This document shows positions 54,315 to 63,332 of a DNA stretch of 64,000 nt, in pieces. Both the position numbers and the translations under genes were made by a program. Location: positions 1 through 64,000 of the forward strand of contig JACKOV010000004.1 in the NCBI GenBank assembly GCA_024234075.1. The letters run 5' to 3'. Every line of letters starts with the position of its first letter. Within the stretch, counting starts at the first letter, position 1. Source of the DNA: Nevskiaceae bacterium. Its GTDB lineage: Bacteria > Pseudomonadota > Gammaproteobacteria > Steroidobacterales > Steroidobacteraceae. Below the pieces are notes generated by a model. The model made no database searches. It was not told the origin of the DNA and saw nothing but the letters and a program-made list of their open reading frames with translations.

Positions 54315-55714
54315 GGGCGCTCGTCGATCAAGCGGATCGGCTTCTGCCGGCTGTAGATCTGGGTCGATGCTGCGGTAGCGCCGGTGGCTACCAGTTCCAC
54401 CTTCAACTCGACACCGACCCGCTGTGCGAGCAAGGCGGCGAAAGCTCGTGCCAGATCGGCACTGGGCTCCACTTCGCGGCGGGTCTCGATGACCACGGTC
54501 AGCTCGTCACGACTGGTGCCTGGCTCCCGGGTCGCCCGGCAGACGTATTCGCCGGCGAATTCGGGGCGCTCGTTGAGGATTGCCGCCAGTGCCAGCGGAT
54601 AGACGTTGATGCCGCGCAGCTTGACCATGTTGTCGCTGCGGCCGAGCACCCCGACGATGCGGCGCAGGCCGTCGTAGCCGAGCGCTGACCGTCCAGATTT
54701 CCAGGTGGACATGTCGTGGGTATTGAAGCGGATCAGCGGATAGACGTCGTCGCGGTACAGTGAGGTGACGACCATGTCGCCTGGCTGGCCGGCGGCGACC
54801 GGGCGATGACTGCCGGCGTCGATGATCTCGAGGTATTGCGCGTCTTCCATGATGTACATGCCGTCCTGGTCCGGGCCCTCGGCGGCGATCGGTCCGGTAT
54901 CGGCCACGCCATACCACTCGCGGATCAGCGCGCCGCCCCAGGCATTCGACAGTGCGGCGCGCGACTCGCGGCCGACGTGACCGAAGATCGCCCGTATCGG
55001 CAGATCGCGTCCCGGCTCGAGGCCGAGCTCGCGTGCGGTCGTGGCGAGCTGGCGGATGTAGTCAACGAAGCCGACGATCACCGTGACCTTGAGGTCGCGC
55101 ATCAGCTCGATCTGGGTCACCGAGCGGGTTTCCTTGCCGGTGCCGGCCGACAGGAACAGATTGTTGGTGTAGTGCAGGGCGGCTTCGCGCGCGAAGTGGC
55201 CACCGTTGATCATGCCGTGACCGTAGACCGAGTGGATCACGTCGCCGGGCTGCAGGCCCTGCATCCGCCAGATGCGCGCCACCAGCAGCGCCTGCACTTC
55301 ACGCGCCTTCGGACTGAACAACACCACTTGCGGACGGCCGGTGGTGCCGCTGGTGGTATGGATCACCGTGATGGGGCGCTGCTCCAGCGGCCATTTGTCC
55401 CAGCCGTGGTAATCGCCATACGGCGGGTGTTCGGCGAGGCTGCGCATCAGCTCGGACTTGCCGAAAACCGGCAGTCGCTCGAGTTCGTCGAGACTGCGCA
55501 CGTCGCCGGGCTGGAGGCCGGCGGCACGCCACAATCGCCGGTAGAACGGGATTTCCCAGGCGCGCGCCATGCAGCGGCGGAAGAGAACCTCCTGGCGCGC
55601 CCGGATCTCGTCGGCGGACAGTCGTGCGTATCGCTCGGTGAAGTCCGCGCCCAGCGGGAAGTCGCGCCGCAGTTGCGCGTAGTCGAAGGACTCGTAGTAG
55701 TGCGGGAAGCTCAT
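54311..55714 (-). CDS. Phenylacetate-CoA ligase (PaaK)-like adenylate-forming enzyme
   Basis: 467 residues. P-loop of the ANL family is HTTSGTTGRPQVVLFS near 120-135; YGHGMINGGHFAREAALHY near 165, and the C-terminal RSDNMVKLRGINVYPLALAA with a conserved Lys is the PaaK pattern. It activates an aryl or carboxylic acid with ATP and CoA. N terminus lacks the usual PaaK opening but begins ESFDYAQLRRDFP. ATGA overlap with the amidase; seven bases after the MmgE/PrpD gene. Confidence 0.9.
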   Translation of the reverse strand: MSFPHYYESFDYAQLRRDFPLGADFTERYARLSADEIRARQEVLFRRCMARAWEIPFYRRLWRAAGLQPGDVRSLDELERLPVFGKSELMRSLAEHPPYGDYHGWDKWPLEQRPITVIHTTSGTTGRPQVVLFSPKAREVQALLVARIWRMQGLQPGDVIHSVYGHGMINGGHFAREAALHYTNNLFLSAGTGKETRSVTQIELMRDLKVTVIVGFVDYIRQLATTARELGLEPGRDLPIRAIFGHVGRESRAALSNAWGGALIREWYGVADTGPIAAEGPDQDGMYIMEDAQYLEIIDAGSHRPVAAGQPGDMVVTSLYRDDVYPLIRFNTHDMSTWKSGRSALGYDGLRRIVGVLGRSDNMVKLRGINVYPLALAAILNERPEFAGEYVCRATREPGTSRDELTVVIETRREVEPSADLARAFAALLAQRVGVELKVELVATGATAASTQIYSRQKPIRLIDERP

Positions 55715-55721
55715 GGGGCGT

Positions 55722-57110
55722 TCAGGTCTCTGCCGGGACGAGCAGCTCGACGAGCTGGCGGACATCGGGCAGCTGCTCCAGCTGGTCGATCTGTGCGATC
55801 AGGGCTTCGATACGCGCAGGCGGCAGTGGCCGACGCGCGGCAGCTGCCGCCGTGCGCAGCTTGGCGAGCTGCCGCGCGCGATCGAGCGGCCGGCCCGGAG
55901 CGCCGAGCACCGCGGGCAGATCCATCGCCAGCTGGGCACCGCTGCGCAAATCGACTTCGACGCGCTGCGGTGCGAGCGCGTTCAGCGACGGGTTCGCGTC
56001 GCGCCGTGGATGGATACGGGCTGCCAGTGCATGCCGCGCCGGGTCGCGCAGGGCTTCGGGGTCGAAATCCTCGACCGAGACCGTGCCGCGCAACAGGGCC
56101 GTCGCGGTGACGTAGGGCAGGCAGAGTCGGGCATACGATGCGCCCATCGCCGGTTGCGAAGGGCGGTCGACGAGCTGGATCACCAGCGGTGGCGCGAGTA
56201 CGCGGATCGCTTCGATGTCGTCGATCGCGAAGCCGTGTGCCGCGCGCAGCGACAGTGCACCGTCGACGCCGCCGTGGGTCGCGCGACCGCTCGGAAATGG
56301 CTTGTGGGACAGCTCGGCGATGCGTGATACCCGGCCGAGCTCGGCGAAGGGTGCGGGATCCCATTCCGGGTCGATCAGGGCGAAATAGCCGTAAGGACCC
56401 TCGAGGAACTGGCCGGGACCGTCGATGCCGCGTTGCGCAAGGTCGATCGCCAGCAGCGCGGCGCGGGCATTGAAGCTGATCTGCATCGGCAGCACCGGCG
56501 AGCCTTCGACATGGGCCTGCATGGTGCCGCAGAGCTGGCTGTAGGCGAGACCGAGCGCGCTGCGGGTCGTTGCGGCATCGAGGCGCAGCATGGTCGCGAT
56601 CCCGGCCGTGGCACCGAGTGCGCCGCACATCGCGGGGCGGAAGAAACGCAGCGCATTGCGGGCCGCGCTGCCGATGGTCGCGGCGACATCGACCGCGACC
56701 GAGCAGCCGAGCATCAGCTCGCGGCCGCTGACACCGCCGCGTGCTTCGGCCCAGGCCACCAGGGTCGCCAGCACCACGGCCATCGGGTGTACGACGGCCG
56801 GCTCGTGCAGGCAGTCCCATTCCTGGTTGTGGATCTGGTAGCCGTTGATGAACGCTGCCGTGGCGGCGGGAACGCGCTCGCCACCGCCCCAGATCCGGCA
56901 ATCGCTGCCCTGACCCCAGCGCGTGGCCACGGTCTTGAGATCGTCGACCAGGGGTACCCGGCTGCCCGCGAGTGCGACGCCGCAGCTGTCGAGGATGAAG
57001 TTGCGGGCGGCTTCCCGTGCCTGCAGAGGCAACGCGTCGTAGCGTTGCGAAATGATGTGCGCGACCAGGATGTCGGTGGCGGAAGCTGTCGCGGGGCTAG
57101 GCATGCGCAT
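55722..57110 (-). CDS. MmgE/PrpD family protein
   Basis: 462 residues. Helical opening ASATDILVAHIISQRYDALP; family marks NGYQIHNQEWDCLHEPAVVH, GYEL-type GRELMLGCSVAVDVAA, and GRATHGGVDGALSLRAAHGF. Members include 2-methylcitrate dehydratase, cis-aconitate decarboxylase and fungal-type isomerases; the specific reaction here is not evident. It is first of the minus-strand trio with the CoA ligase and amidase. Two ATG codons (57110 and 57104) are possible starts, neither with a good ribosome site. Confidence 0.88.
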   Translation of the reverse strand: MRMPSPATASATDILVAHIISQRYDALPLQAREAARNFILDSCGVALAGSRVPLVDDLKTVATRWGQGSDCRIWGGGERVPAATAAFINGYQIHNQEWDCLHEPAVVHPMAVVLATLVAWAEARGGVSGRELMLGCSVAVDVAATIGSAARNALRFFRPAMCGALGATAGIATMLRLDAATTRSALGLAYSQLCGTMQAHVEGSPVLPMQISFNARAALLAIDLAQRGIDGPGQFLEGPYGYFALIDPEWDPAPFAELGRVSRIAELSHKPFPSGRATHGGVDGALSLRAAHGFAIDDIEAIRVLAPPLVIQLVDRPSQPAMGASYARLCLPYVTATALLRGTVSVEDFDPEALRDPARHALAARIHPRRDANPSLNALAPQRVEVDLRSGAQLAMDLPAVLGAPGRPLDRARQLAKLRTAAAAARRPLPPARIEALIAQIDQLEQLPDVRQLVELLVPAET

Positions 57111-57267
57111 TACCGGAATCCGCTGCGGCGGCCGCCATGCTAGCAATGGCGGCGCCGGGTCGCGTCGGGCGGCTGGACTCAACCGCCTGGCGGAGTGACA
57201 TCTTCGGTGCAGTGCGGCAGATGCATGGAGTGCTTGCCTGCGCCGGCACGACGACGAGAATGCAGAC

Positions 57268-58536
57268 ATGACGACGCCACGAATCGACTGTGCGCCTGCC
57301 TGGACCGAAGCGGGACAACACGCGATGTCGCCCGAGGCGCGCCATGACGAGATTGCGCGCTTCAATTTCCTGGCGAACTTCAACAAATACCTGTCCGCGG
57401 TCGTGGTCGGCGGCAACGCCGTGGCCTATCAGGCCCGGGCGAGGCCAGCCTGGGAGGCCGAGCACGGTCGCCCGCCGCGCGATCGGCGCGAGATTCGGGC
57501 TGCGATGTCTGGCGATCCGTACTACCGGATGTGGAGTGCGCTGCGTCGCAACGGCATGGAAATGCGTCAGCAGGCCGGCCGCGCACTGGTGCTGCGCCAG
57601 GCCGAAGCACTGCGCGATCGCGCGCGGGCGCTGAACGGCGACGCGCCGACCCTGCAGCTCGATCCGTCGGTCGAGGTGCCGCGCTACCAGTCGGCGATCG
57701 ACAACCATTGCATGCCCGGCAGCTATTTCGCCGAGCACCTGCCCGACGACGTGTCCGCTGCGGCCAATTACGACGCGGGGATGTTCGCAACCACCACCGG
57801 CTTGTTCGGCCGCTTTCTCGACGGTGCCGGACGCGGTACGGCCGAGTGGCTGGCGCGCCGGCGTCCGGGCTGGTCGCCGCGGCGGATCCTCGATCTCGGT
57901 TGCGGCCTCGGGCACAACACCGTGCCGGTCGCGCGCGCCTATCCGGCGGCCGAGGTGATCGGGGTGGATCTGGCCGCGCCGATGCTGCGCTACGGCCATG
58001 CGCGGGCCCGCGGCATGGGCGTCGGCAATCTCAGGTTCCTGCAGGGCGACGTCGAGCGTTTGCCGTTTCCGGACGGGCATTTCGACCTCGTGTATTCGAC
58101 CATGTTCTTCCACGAGACTGCGCGCGGCGCCTTGCGGCGGATCCTGCGCGAGGTCGGTCGCGTGCTCGCGCCTGGTGGCCTGCATCTGCATCTCGAGCAG
58201 CCGCCTTACCGGGACATGGACGAGTTCGAGAAATTCCTGCGCGACTGGGATTGCTACTACAACAACGAACCGTTCTGGACGACGCTGCACGATCTGCACC
58301 TGCCGACTGTGCTCGCTGAATGCGGCTTCGACGCCGACCGCATATTCGAGACCCGGATCCATGCGATCGTCGACGACGCGATGCCCAAAGTGGCCGGCGA
58401 GGTCGAGGATTTCGGACGCGGCGGCATGTGGTATGCGTTCGGTTCAGAACGCGCGCCGTTCGAGGCCTGGCGGGAGTCTGTGGCACTGCCCGCTACGGTG
58501 ATACCGCCGGCGACGGGCGGCGACGTGCGCGCATGA
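57268..58536 (+). CDS. SAM-dependent methyltransferase with an unusual N-terminal domain
   Basis: 422 residues. The class I methyltransferase core begins near 205 with ILDLGCGLGHNTVPVARAYP, then VIGVDLAAPMLRYGHARARG and VERLPFPDGHFDLVYSTMFF. The first 200 residues, with FNFLANFNKYLSAVVVGGN and the His-Cys containing YQSAIDNHCMPGSYF, match no domain I know and may bind the substrate. ATG at 57268, divergent from the MmgE/PrpD gene. It ends in an ATGA overlap with a small downstream gene. Confidence 0.8.
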   Translation: MTTPRIDCAPAWTEAGQHAMSPEARHDEIARFNFLANFNKYLSAVVVGGNAVAYQARARPAWEAEHGRPPRDRREIRAAMSGDPYYRMWSALRRNGMEMRQQAGRALVLRQAEALRDRARALNGDAPTLQLDPSVEVPRYQSAIDNHCMPGSYFAEHLPDDVSAAANYDAGMFATTTGLFGRFLDGAGRGTAEWLARRRPGWSPRRILDLGCGLGHNTVPVARAYPAAEVIGVDLAAPMLRYGHARARGMGVGNLRFLQGDVERLPFPDGHFDLVYSTMFFHETARGALRRILREVGRVLAPGGLHLHLEQPPYRDMDEFEKFLRDWDCYYNNEPFWTTLHDLHLPTVLAECGFDADRIFETRIHAIVDDAMPKVAGEVEDFGRGGMWYAFGSERAPFEAWRESVALPATVIPPATGGDVRA

Positions 58537-58892
58537 CGCCCGACGAGATCCTGCGGCTGGCCAATGCGGCGCCGTCCGGCAAGCGTCCGCATTTCTTCGC
58601 CGATCCCGACATCGATCGGCTGCTGGCGATCGTCTGGGCGATGGCGGGCGAACTGGCGGTGACGCGGGAGCGACTCGACACGGTCGAGCGCCTGCTCGAC
58701 GGCAAGCAGCTGTTGTCGCAGGTCGAGATCGATGCCTACCGACCCGACGCACAGGCCGCGCGCGAGCGCGGCCAGATGCAGCTCGAGTATCTGGCGCGGC
58801 TGCTGCGAGTGCTGCAGCAGGAAGTCGAACAACTGCAGCGCGGGCTGTCCGAATCCGCCGAAGACGTCGCGCGTGAGCTGGGCACGGACTGA
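58533..58892 (+). CDS. Small helical protein co-translated with the methyltransferase
   Basis: 119 residues, no family recognised. TPDEILRLANAAPSGKRPHF opens, LLAIVWAMAGELAVTRERLD follows, and residues 75-110 are a heptad-like coiled coil (LARLLRVLQQEVEQLQRGL). No signal or membrane segment. The ATGA overlap with the methyltransferase suggests obligatory partnership, perhaps as a dimerising accessory subunit, which is inference. Converges on the TauE/SafE gene. Confidence 0.65.
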   Translation: MTPDEILRLANAAPSGKRPHFFADPDIDRLLAIVWAMAGELAVTRERLDTVERLLDGKQLLSQVEIDAYRPDAQAARERGQMQLEYLARLLRVLQQEVEQLQRGLSESAEDVARELGTD

Positions 58893-58927
58893 TCGGCACT
58901 CCCCCCGGCCGTCGGTCTGCGCCGAGC

Positions 58928-59749
58928 TCAGGCGGCGAGCAAGCCGCGATACAGCATTCGCGCGGCCACGATCAGCAGGAAGGCACCGAACAGTCGCGAC
59001 AGCACGCGTTTCGGCAGGGCATGCGCCAGGCGCGCACCGAGCGGTGCCGTCAGCATCGAGCCGGGGGCGATCAGAACGACGCCGAGCAGGCTGACCAGAC
59101 CGATCGTCGCTCCGGGTAGCTCGTCCGGTGGCCGCGCGCTCAGGTAGCCCAGGGTGCCGGGTAGGCTGATCAGCAGTCCGAACAGTGCACCGGTACCGAT
59201 GGCGCGGTGGATCGGTGTGCCGAGCAGGATCATCGATGGCACCGAAACCGTGCCGCCACCGATACCCATCATCGCCGACACCGCGCCGATGGCGGCGCCG
59301 ATCGCGCTGCCGGCCAGGCCGGTCGGCGCTTGCCGGGCGAGCCGCAGGTGATCGAGCGGCAGGAACATCTTGACGGCGACCAACAGGGCGAGCGCACCGA
59401 ACATCGTGGCCAGCACCCGTGCCTGCACCTGCGTCGCCAGCAGGCTGCCGGCGAGTGCTCCGAGCAGCATGCCCGGCCCCCAGGTCCGGACCAGCGCGAG
59501 GTCGATCGCGCCGCGTGCATGATGGGCCCGCGCCGACGAGATGGAGGTCGGGATGATGATGGCGAGCGAGGTCGCCACGGCGACATGCATGCGCCATTCC
59601 GATGGAACGCCGGCAAATTGCAGGGCGAATTCCAGCGCCGGTACCACCACGATGCCGCCGCCGATGCCCAGCAGGCCGGCGACCACACCGGCAAACAGCG
59701 CCGTGGCGAGCATCGCGAGTGCGACCGGCCAGAGTGTCGTGATGTCCAT
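58928..59749 (-). CDS. TauE/SafE family membrane permease (DUF81)
   Basis: 273 residues with about eight membrane helices in two related halves, each carrying the family Gly-rich motif: AGLLGIGGGIVVVPAL near 25-40 and SAMMGIGGGTVSVPSM near 165-180. Family members export sulfite, sulfoacetate or other organosulfur anions. Substrate here is not evident, though the HpsN-like dehydrogenase 15 kb away would give an organosulfonate link, a weak inference. Divergent from thrA. Confidence 0.9.
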   Translation of the reverse strand: MDITTLWPVALAMLATALFAGVVAGLLGIGGGIVVVPALEFALQFAGVPSEWRMHVAVATSLAIIIPTSISSARAHHARGAIDLALVRTWGPGMLLGALAGSLLATQVQARVLATMFGALALLVAVKMFLPLDHLRLARQAPTGLAGSAIGAAIGAVSAMMGIGGGTVSVPSMILLGTPIHRAIGTGALFGLLISLPGTLGYLSARPPDELPGATIGLVSLLGVVLIAPGSMLTAPLGARLAHALPKRVLSRLFGAFLLIVAARMLYRGLLAA

Positions 59750-59833
59750 GCGATCCGTGCGGAATGGGGTCGTCCGCCGCGCATCGCGGCGCCGTGCAGT
59801 CTAAGCGATGGGGCCGCAGTCCAACGAGCGCGC

Positions 59834-59862
59834 TTGCGCGAGGCGGTGCGACACAATAGAGT
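59834..59862 (+). promoter_or_regulatory. Candidate promoter of the thr operon
   Basis: TTGCGC at 59834-59839 and TAGAGT at 59857-59862 are spaced by 17 bases, in the 148-base gap between the TauE/SafE and thrA genes. A 6-bp hairpin (CCACGG at 59864-59869 with CCGTGG at 59878-59883) lies in the leader. No Thr- or Ile-rich leader peptide is visible, so E. coli-type attenuation is unlikely. Confidence 0.35.
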
Positions 59863-59897
59863 TCCACGGTTTGGTCCCCGTGGGTCCACCGCCGTCC

Positions 59898-62384
59898 ATG
59901 CCAGCCCCGTCTTCCCCCTGGGTCGTCCACAAGTTTGGCGGCTCCAGCGTTGCCGATGCCGATTGTTTTCGGCGTGTCGCTGCCATCCTCGAGTCCCAGC
60001 CTGCCGGCCGCCTCGGCGTGGTGCTGTCGGCCTGCAAGGGCGTCACCGACGCTTTGCTGGCGCTGATCAGCCAGGCCGAGAGCCAGGATCCGGCCCATCG
60101 ACGAGGCCTCGAGAGCCTGCGCAGCCGTCATGCGGCGATCGCTGAGGCCTTGCTGCCGGCCGATGCGGCGCGGCTCTACCTGGCTGGGTTCGATCGCGAT
60201 TGCCACGATCTCGAGGGCATCCTGCACACCGTGCAGCTGACCCGCTCGGCGGCGCGCAACGTCGTCGATCTGATCACCGGTTACGGCGAGATCTGGTCGA
60301 CCCGGTTGTTCCGCGAGTTCTACGAGCGGCAGTCGCAGCGGCCGGGCGAAGTGCGCTGGATCGATGCGCGCGAGGCTGTGGTGGTCGAATGGGGGCCGCT
60401 CGGACCGGCCGTGCAGTGGCCCGAGTCGCGTGAGCGACTGCAGCGACTGGTGCCGGCCGATTTCACCGGCACGCTGATCATCACCGGCTTCATCGCGTCC
60501 GACCGGCGCGGCGTGCCGACCACGCTCGGCCGCAACGGCAGCGATTTCTCCGGCTCGATCTTCGGCGCGCTGCTTGACGCCGCGGCAATCCATATCTGGA
60601 CCGATGTCGATGGTGTCTTGTCGGCCGATCCGCGGCGTGTGCCCGATGCGCAGGTCATCGACTCGTTGTCGTACAACGAAGCGATGGAGCTGGCCTATTT
60701 CGGCGCCAAGGTCATCCATCCGCAGACCATGGCGCCGGCGGTCGGTCGCGAGATTCCGATCTGGATCCGCAACACCTTTGCACCGGCTCATCCGGCGACG
60801 CTGATCTGTGCCCGTCCCGAGTCGCAGCTCGCGGTCAAGGGCATCACCACGATCGAGAACATCGCCCTGATCAACCTCGAGGGCGCCGGCATGATCGGCG
60901 TGCCCGGTACGGCGCATCGTCTGTTCGGCGCGCTGCGTGAGGAAGGGGTGTCGGTCATCCTGATTTCGCAGGGCAGTTCCGAGCACTCGATCTGCTGTGC
61001 CGTGCCGCTCGAGCAGGCGCAACGCGCGGCGGCGGTGGTGCGGGCGGCTTTTGCCCGCGAACTCGAGGACGGGCAGATCCAGTCGGTCGAGATCGATTCC
61101 GAACTCGCGATCCTGGCCGTGGTCGGCGACGGCATGGCCGGCATCCCGGGCATCGCCGGCAAAGTCTTCGATGCCCTCGGCAGTGCTTCCGTCAACGTGC
61201 GGGCGATCGCCCAGGGCGCGTCCGAGCGCAACATCTCGGTGGTCGTGCCGCGCAAGGCGACGACCCGCGCATTGCGTGCGGTGCACGCGAGCTTCTATCT
61301 GTCGCCGCACACGCTGTCGATCGGCGTGATCGGTCCGGGCACGGTCGGCCGGGTGCTGCTCGATCAGCTGGCCTCGCAGAGCGAGCGCCTGCGCCGCGAC
61401 TTCAAGCTCGACCTGCGCGTGCGCGGCATCCTCTCCTCGAAGAAGATGCTGCTGTGCGAGAAAGGCGTGGATCTGGCCAACTGGCAAGGCGAGTTCGATG
61501 CCGCGACCACGCCGGCGGACCTGGCGAAGTTCGTCGAATACGTCGGTGCGGATTACCTGCCGCACCGGGTGATCATCGACTGCACCGCCAGCGGTGACGT
61601 GGCCAAGCACTATGCTGCCTGGCTCGCGGCCGGCATCCATGTCGTCACGCCGAACAAGAAGGCCAACAGCGCCGATCTGCCGTCCTATCGCGCACTGCAC
61701 GAGGCGCGGCGTGCTGGCGGCAGCCACTATCTCTACGAGGCCACGGTAGGCGCCGGCCTGCCGGTGATCCAGACCGTGCGCGACCTGCGCCAGACCGGTG
61801 ATCAGATCGCCAGCATCGAGGGCATCTTCTCCGGCACGCTGGCATATCTGTTCAACGTCTACGACGGCAGCCGCGAGTTCAGCGACATCGTCCGCGAGGC
61901 CAAGCAGCGCGGCTATACCGAGCCGGATCCGCGCGACGATCTGTCCGGCATGGACGTGGCCCGCAAGCTGATCATCCTCGGCCGCGAACTGGGCATGGCG
62001 CTCGAACTCGCCGACGTGCAGGTCGAAAGCCTGATTCCGGCCGGGCTCGAGCAGGGTTCGATCGACGAGTTCCTGGCACGCCTGCCGGCGCACGACGCCA
62101 CCATGCGGCGGCGTTTCGAAGCGGCCCGTGCGCAGGGCAAGGTGTTGCGCTACGTCGGCCGGCTCACGGCCGATGGCACCGCGACCGTGGGCGTGGTCGA
62201 GCTCGATGCCCGGCATGCCTTCGCGAACATTGCGCTGACCGACAACGTCGTGCGCTTCGCAACCGCCCGCTATTGCAACAACCCGTTGATCGTGCAGGGC
62301 CCGGGCGCAGGTCCGGAAGTGACCGCCGGCGGCATCTTCGGCGACCTGCTACGACTCTCGGCCTATCTCGGAACACGCCTGTGA
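59898..62384 (+). CDS. thrA: Bifunctional aspartokinase/homoserine dehydrogenase I
   Basis: 828 residues, as in E. coli ThrA. Aspartokinase from residue 10 (VVHKFGGSSVAD) with NGSDFSGSIFGALLDAA, paired ACT domains in the middle (about 320-460: LINLEGAGMIGVPGTAHRLF; LAVVGDGMAGIPGIAGKVF), then homoserine dehydrogenase from about 475 (IGVIGPGTVGRVLLDQL; TPNKKANS; YEATVGAGLPVI; IEGIFSGTLAYLFN). It catalyses the first and third steps to threonine. The ATG at 59898 is chosen because the upstream extension (from 59808) has no homology. GTGA overlap with thrB. Confidence 0.96.
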   Translation: MPAPSSPWVVHKFGGSSVADADCFRRVAAILESQPAGRLGVVLSACKGVTDALLALISQAESQDPAHRRGLESLRSRHAAIAEALLPADAARLYLAGFDRDCHDLEGILHTVQLTRSAARNVVDLITGYGEIWSTRLFREFYERQSQRPGEVRWIDAREAVVVEWGPLGPAVQWPESRERLQRLVPADFTGTLIITGFIASDRRGVPTTLGRNGSDFSGSIFGALLDAAAIHIWTDVDGVLSADPRRVPDAQVIDSLSYNEAMELAYFGAKVIHPQTMAPAVGREIPIWIRNTFAPAHPATLICARPESQLAVKGITTIENIALINLEGAGMIGVPGTAHRLFGALREEGVSVILISQGSSEHSICCAVPLEQAQRAAAVVRAAFARELEDGQIQSVEIDSELAILAVVGDGMAGIPGIAGKVFDALGSASVNVRAIAQGASERNISVVVPRKATTRALRAVHASFYLSPHTLSIGVIGPGTVGRVLLDQLASQSERLRRDFKLDLRVRGILSSKKMLLCEKGVDLANWQGEFDAATTPADLAKFVEYVGADYLPHRVIIDCTASGDVAKHYAAWLAAGIHVVTPNKKANSADLPSYRALHEARRAGGSHYLYEATVGAGLPVIQTVRDLRQTGDQIASIEGIFSGTLAYLFNVYDGSREFSDIVREAKQRGYTEPDPRDDLSGMDVARKLIILGRELGMALELADVQVESLIPAGLEQGSIDEFLARLPAHDATMRRRFEAARAQGKVLRYVGRLTADGTATVGVVELDARHAFANIALTDNVVRFATARYCNNPLIVQGPGAGPEVTAGGIFGDLLRLSAYLGTRL

Positions 62385-63322
62385 ACAGCTCCCGTACCCA
62401 CGCTACCGCCTTCGCGCCGGCTTCGGTCGGCAATGTCGCGATCGGCTTCGACATCCTCGGTTTTGCAGTCGATGCGCTCGGCGACCGGATCACCGTCACG
62501 CGGGTGCCGACACCGGGCGTACGCATCACCGGCTGCTCGGGACTGGTGACCGAACTGCCCACCGAAGCGGAGCGCAACACCGCCGGCCGCGCCTTGCTGG
62601 CGCTGAACGTCGCGGTCAAGCCGGATTTCGGTTTCGAGATGCACATCGAGAAGGGCATTCCGCTCGGCTCGGGGCTCGGCGGTTCGGCGGCTTCGGCGGT
62701 CGGTGCCGTGGTCGCGGCCAATGCATTGCTGGCCGAGCCCTTGCCCAAGATCGAGTTGCTGAAATTCGCGATGCAGGGCGAGGCGGTCGCCAGCGGTTCG
62801 CTGCATGTCGACAACATCGCGCCCTCGCTGTTCGGCGGCCTGGTGCTGACGGTCGGCATCGACCAGCCGCGGGTCAAGCAGATCCCGGTGCCGGACGGCG
62901 TCATGGCGGTGATCGCGCATCCGCACATGTTCCTCTCGACCCAGCAGGCGCGCGCGATCCTCAAGCACGAGGTCGCGATGTCCGACTTCGTCTGGCAGAC
63001 GGCGAACCTCGCCGGTTTCATCTCCGGCTGCTACACCAGTGATCTCGACCTGATCCGCGAGAGCTTGAACGACGTCGTCATCGAGCCGCAGCGTCGCCAG
63101 CTGATTCCCGGATTCTCCACGGTACGCAGCGCGGCGCTGGCCGCGGGCGCGCTGGGGTGCTCGATTTCCGGTGCCGGGCCGACGATGTTCGCCTGGGTGC
63201 CGCGCGACGAAGCCACGGCGGTGCGCGAGGCGATGATCGCCGAGTTCGCCCGCAATGGCGTCGAGGTCGATCACTGGGTCGTGCCGGTGCAATCGGCCGG
63301 AGCCCGGGTGATCGAAGACTGA
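62381..63322 (+). CDS. thrB: Homoserine kinase (GHMP family)
   Basis: 313 residues. FAPASVGNVAIGFDILGFAV near 11-30 opens the GHMP fold; the ATP loop is GIPLGSGLGGSAAS at 92-105; GALGCSISGAGPTMFAWV near 257-274 is motif 3. It phosphorylates homoserine for ThrC. GTG start at 62381 overlaps the thrA stop, the usual coupling in this operon. Confidence 0.96.
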   Translation: MNSSRTHATAFAPASVGNVAIGFDILGFAVDALGDRITVTRVPTPGVRITGCSGLVTELPTEAERNTAGRALLALNVAVKPDFGFEMHIEKGIPLGSGLGGSAASAVGAVVAANALLAEPLPKIELLKFAMQGEAVASGSLHVDNIAPSLFGGLVLTVGIDQPRVKQIPVPDGVMAVIAHPHMFLSTQQARAILKHEVAMSDFVWQTANLAGFISGCYTSDLDLIRESLNDVVIEPQRRQLIPGFSTVRSAALAAGALGCSISGAGPTMFAWVPRDEATAVREAMIAEFARNGVEVDHWVVPVQSAGARVIED

Positions 63323-63332
63323 GTCCGGGGCG

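Noticed and set aside
59750..59897. Threonine-type leader peptide attenuator before thrA
   Set aside because: No short frame rich in Thr or Ile codons and no terminator with a T tract; only a 6-bp hairpin is present.
58257..62216. A 1319-codon open frame on the minus strand opposite thrA and its flank
   Set aside because: It is antisense to thrA and TauE/SafE coding sequence, has a composition driven by the GC-rich third positions of those genes, and shows no protein family. The genes on the plus strand (thrA) and minus strand (TauE/SafE in another frame) are certain.
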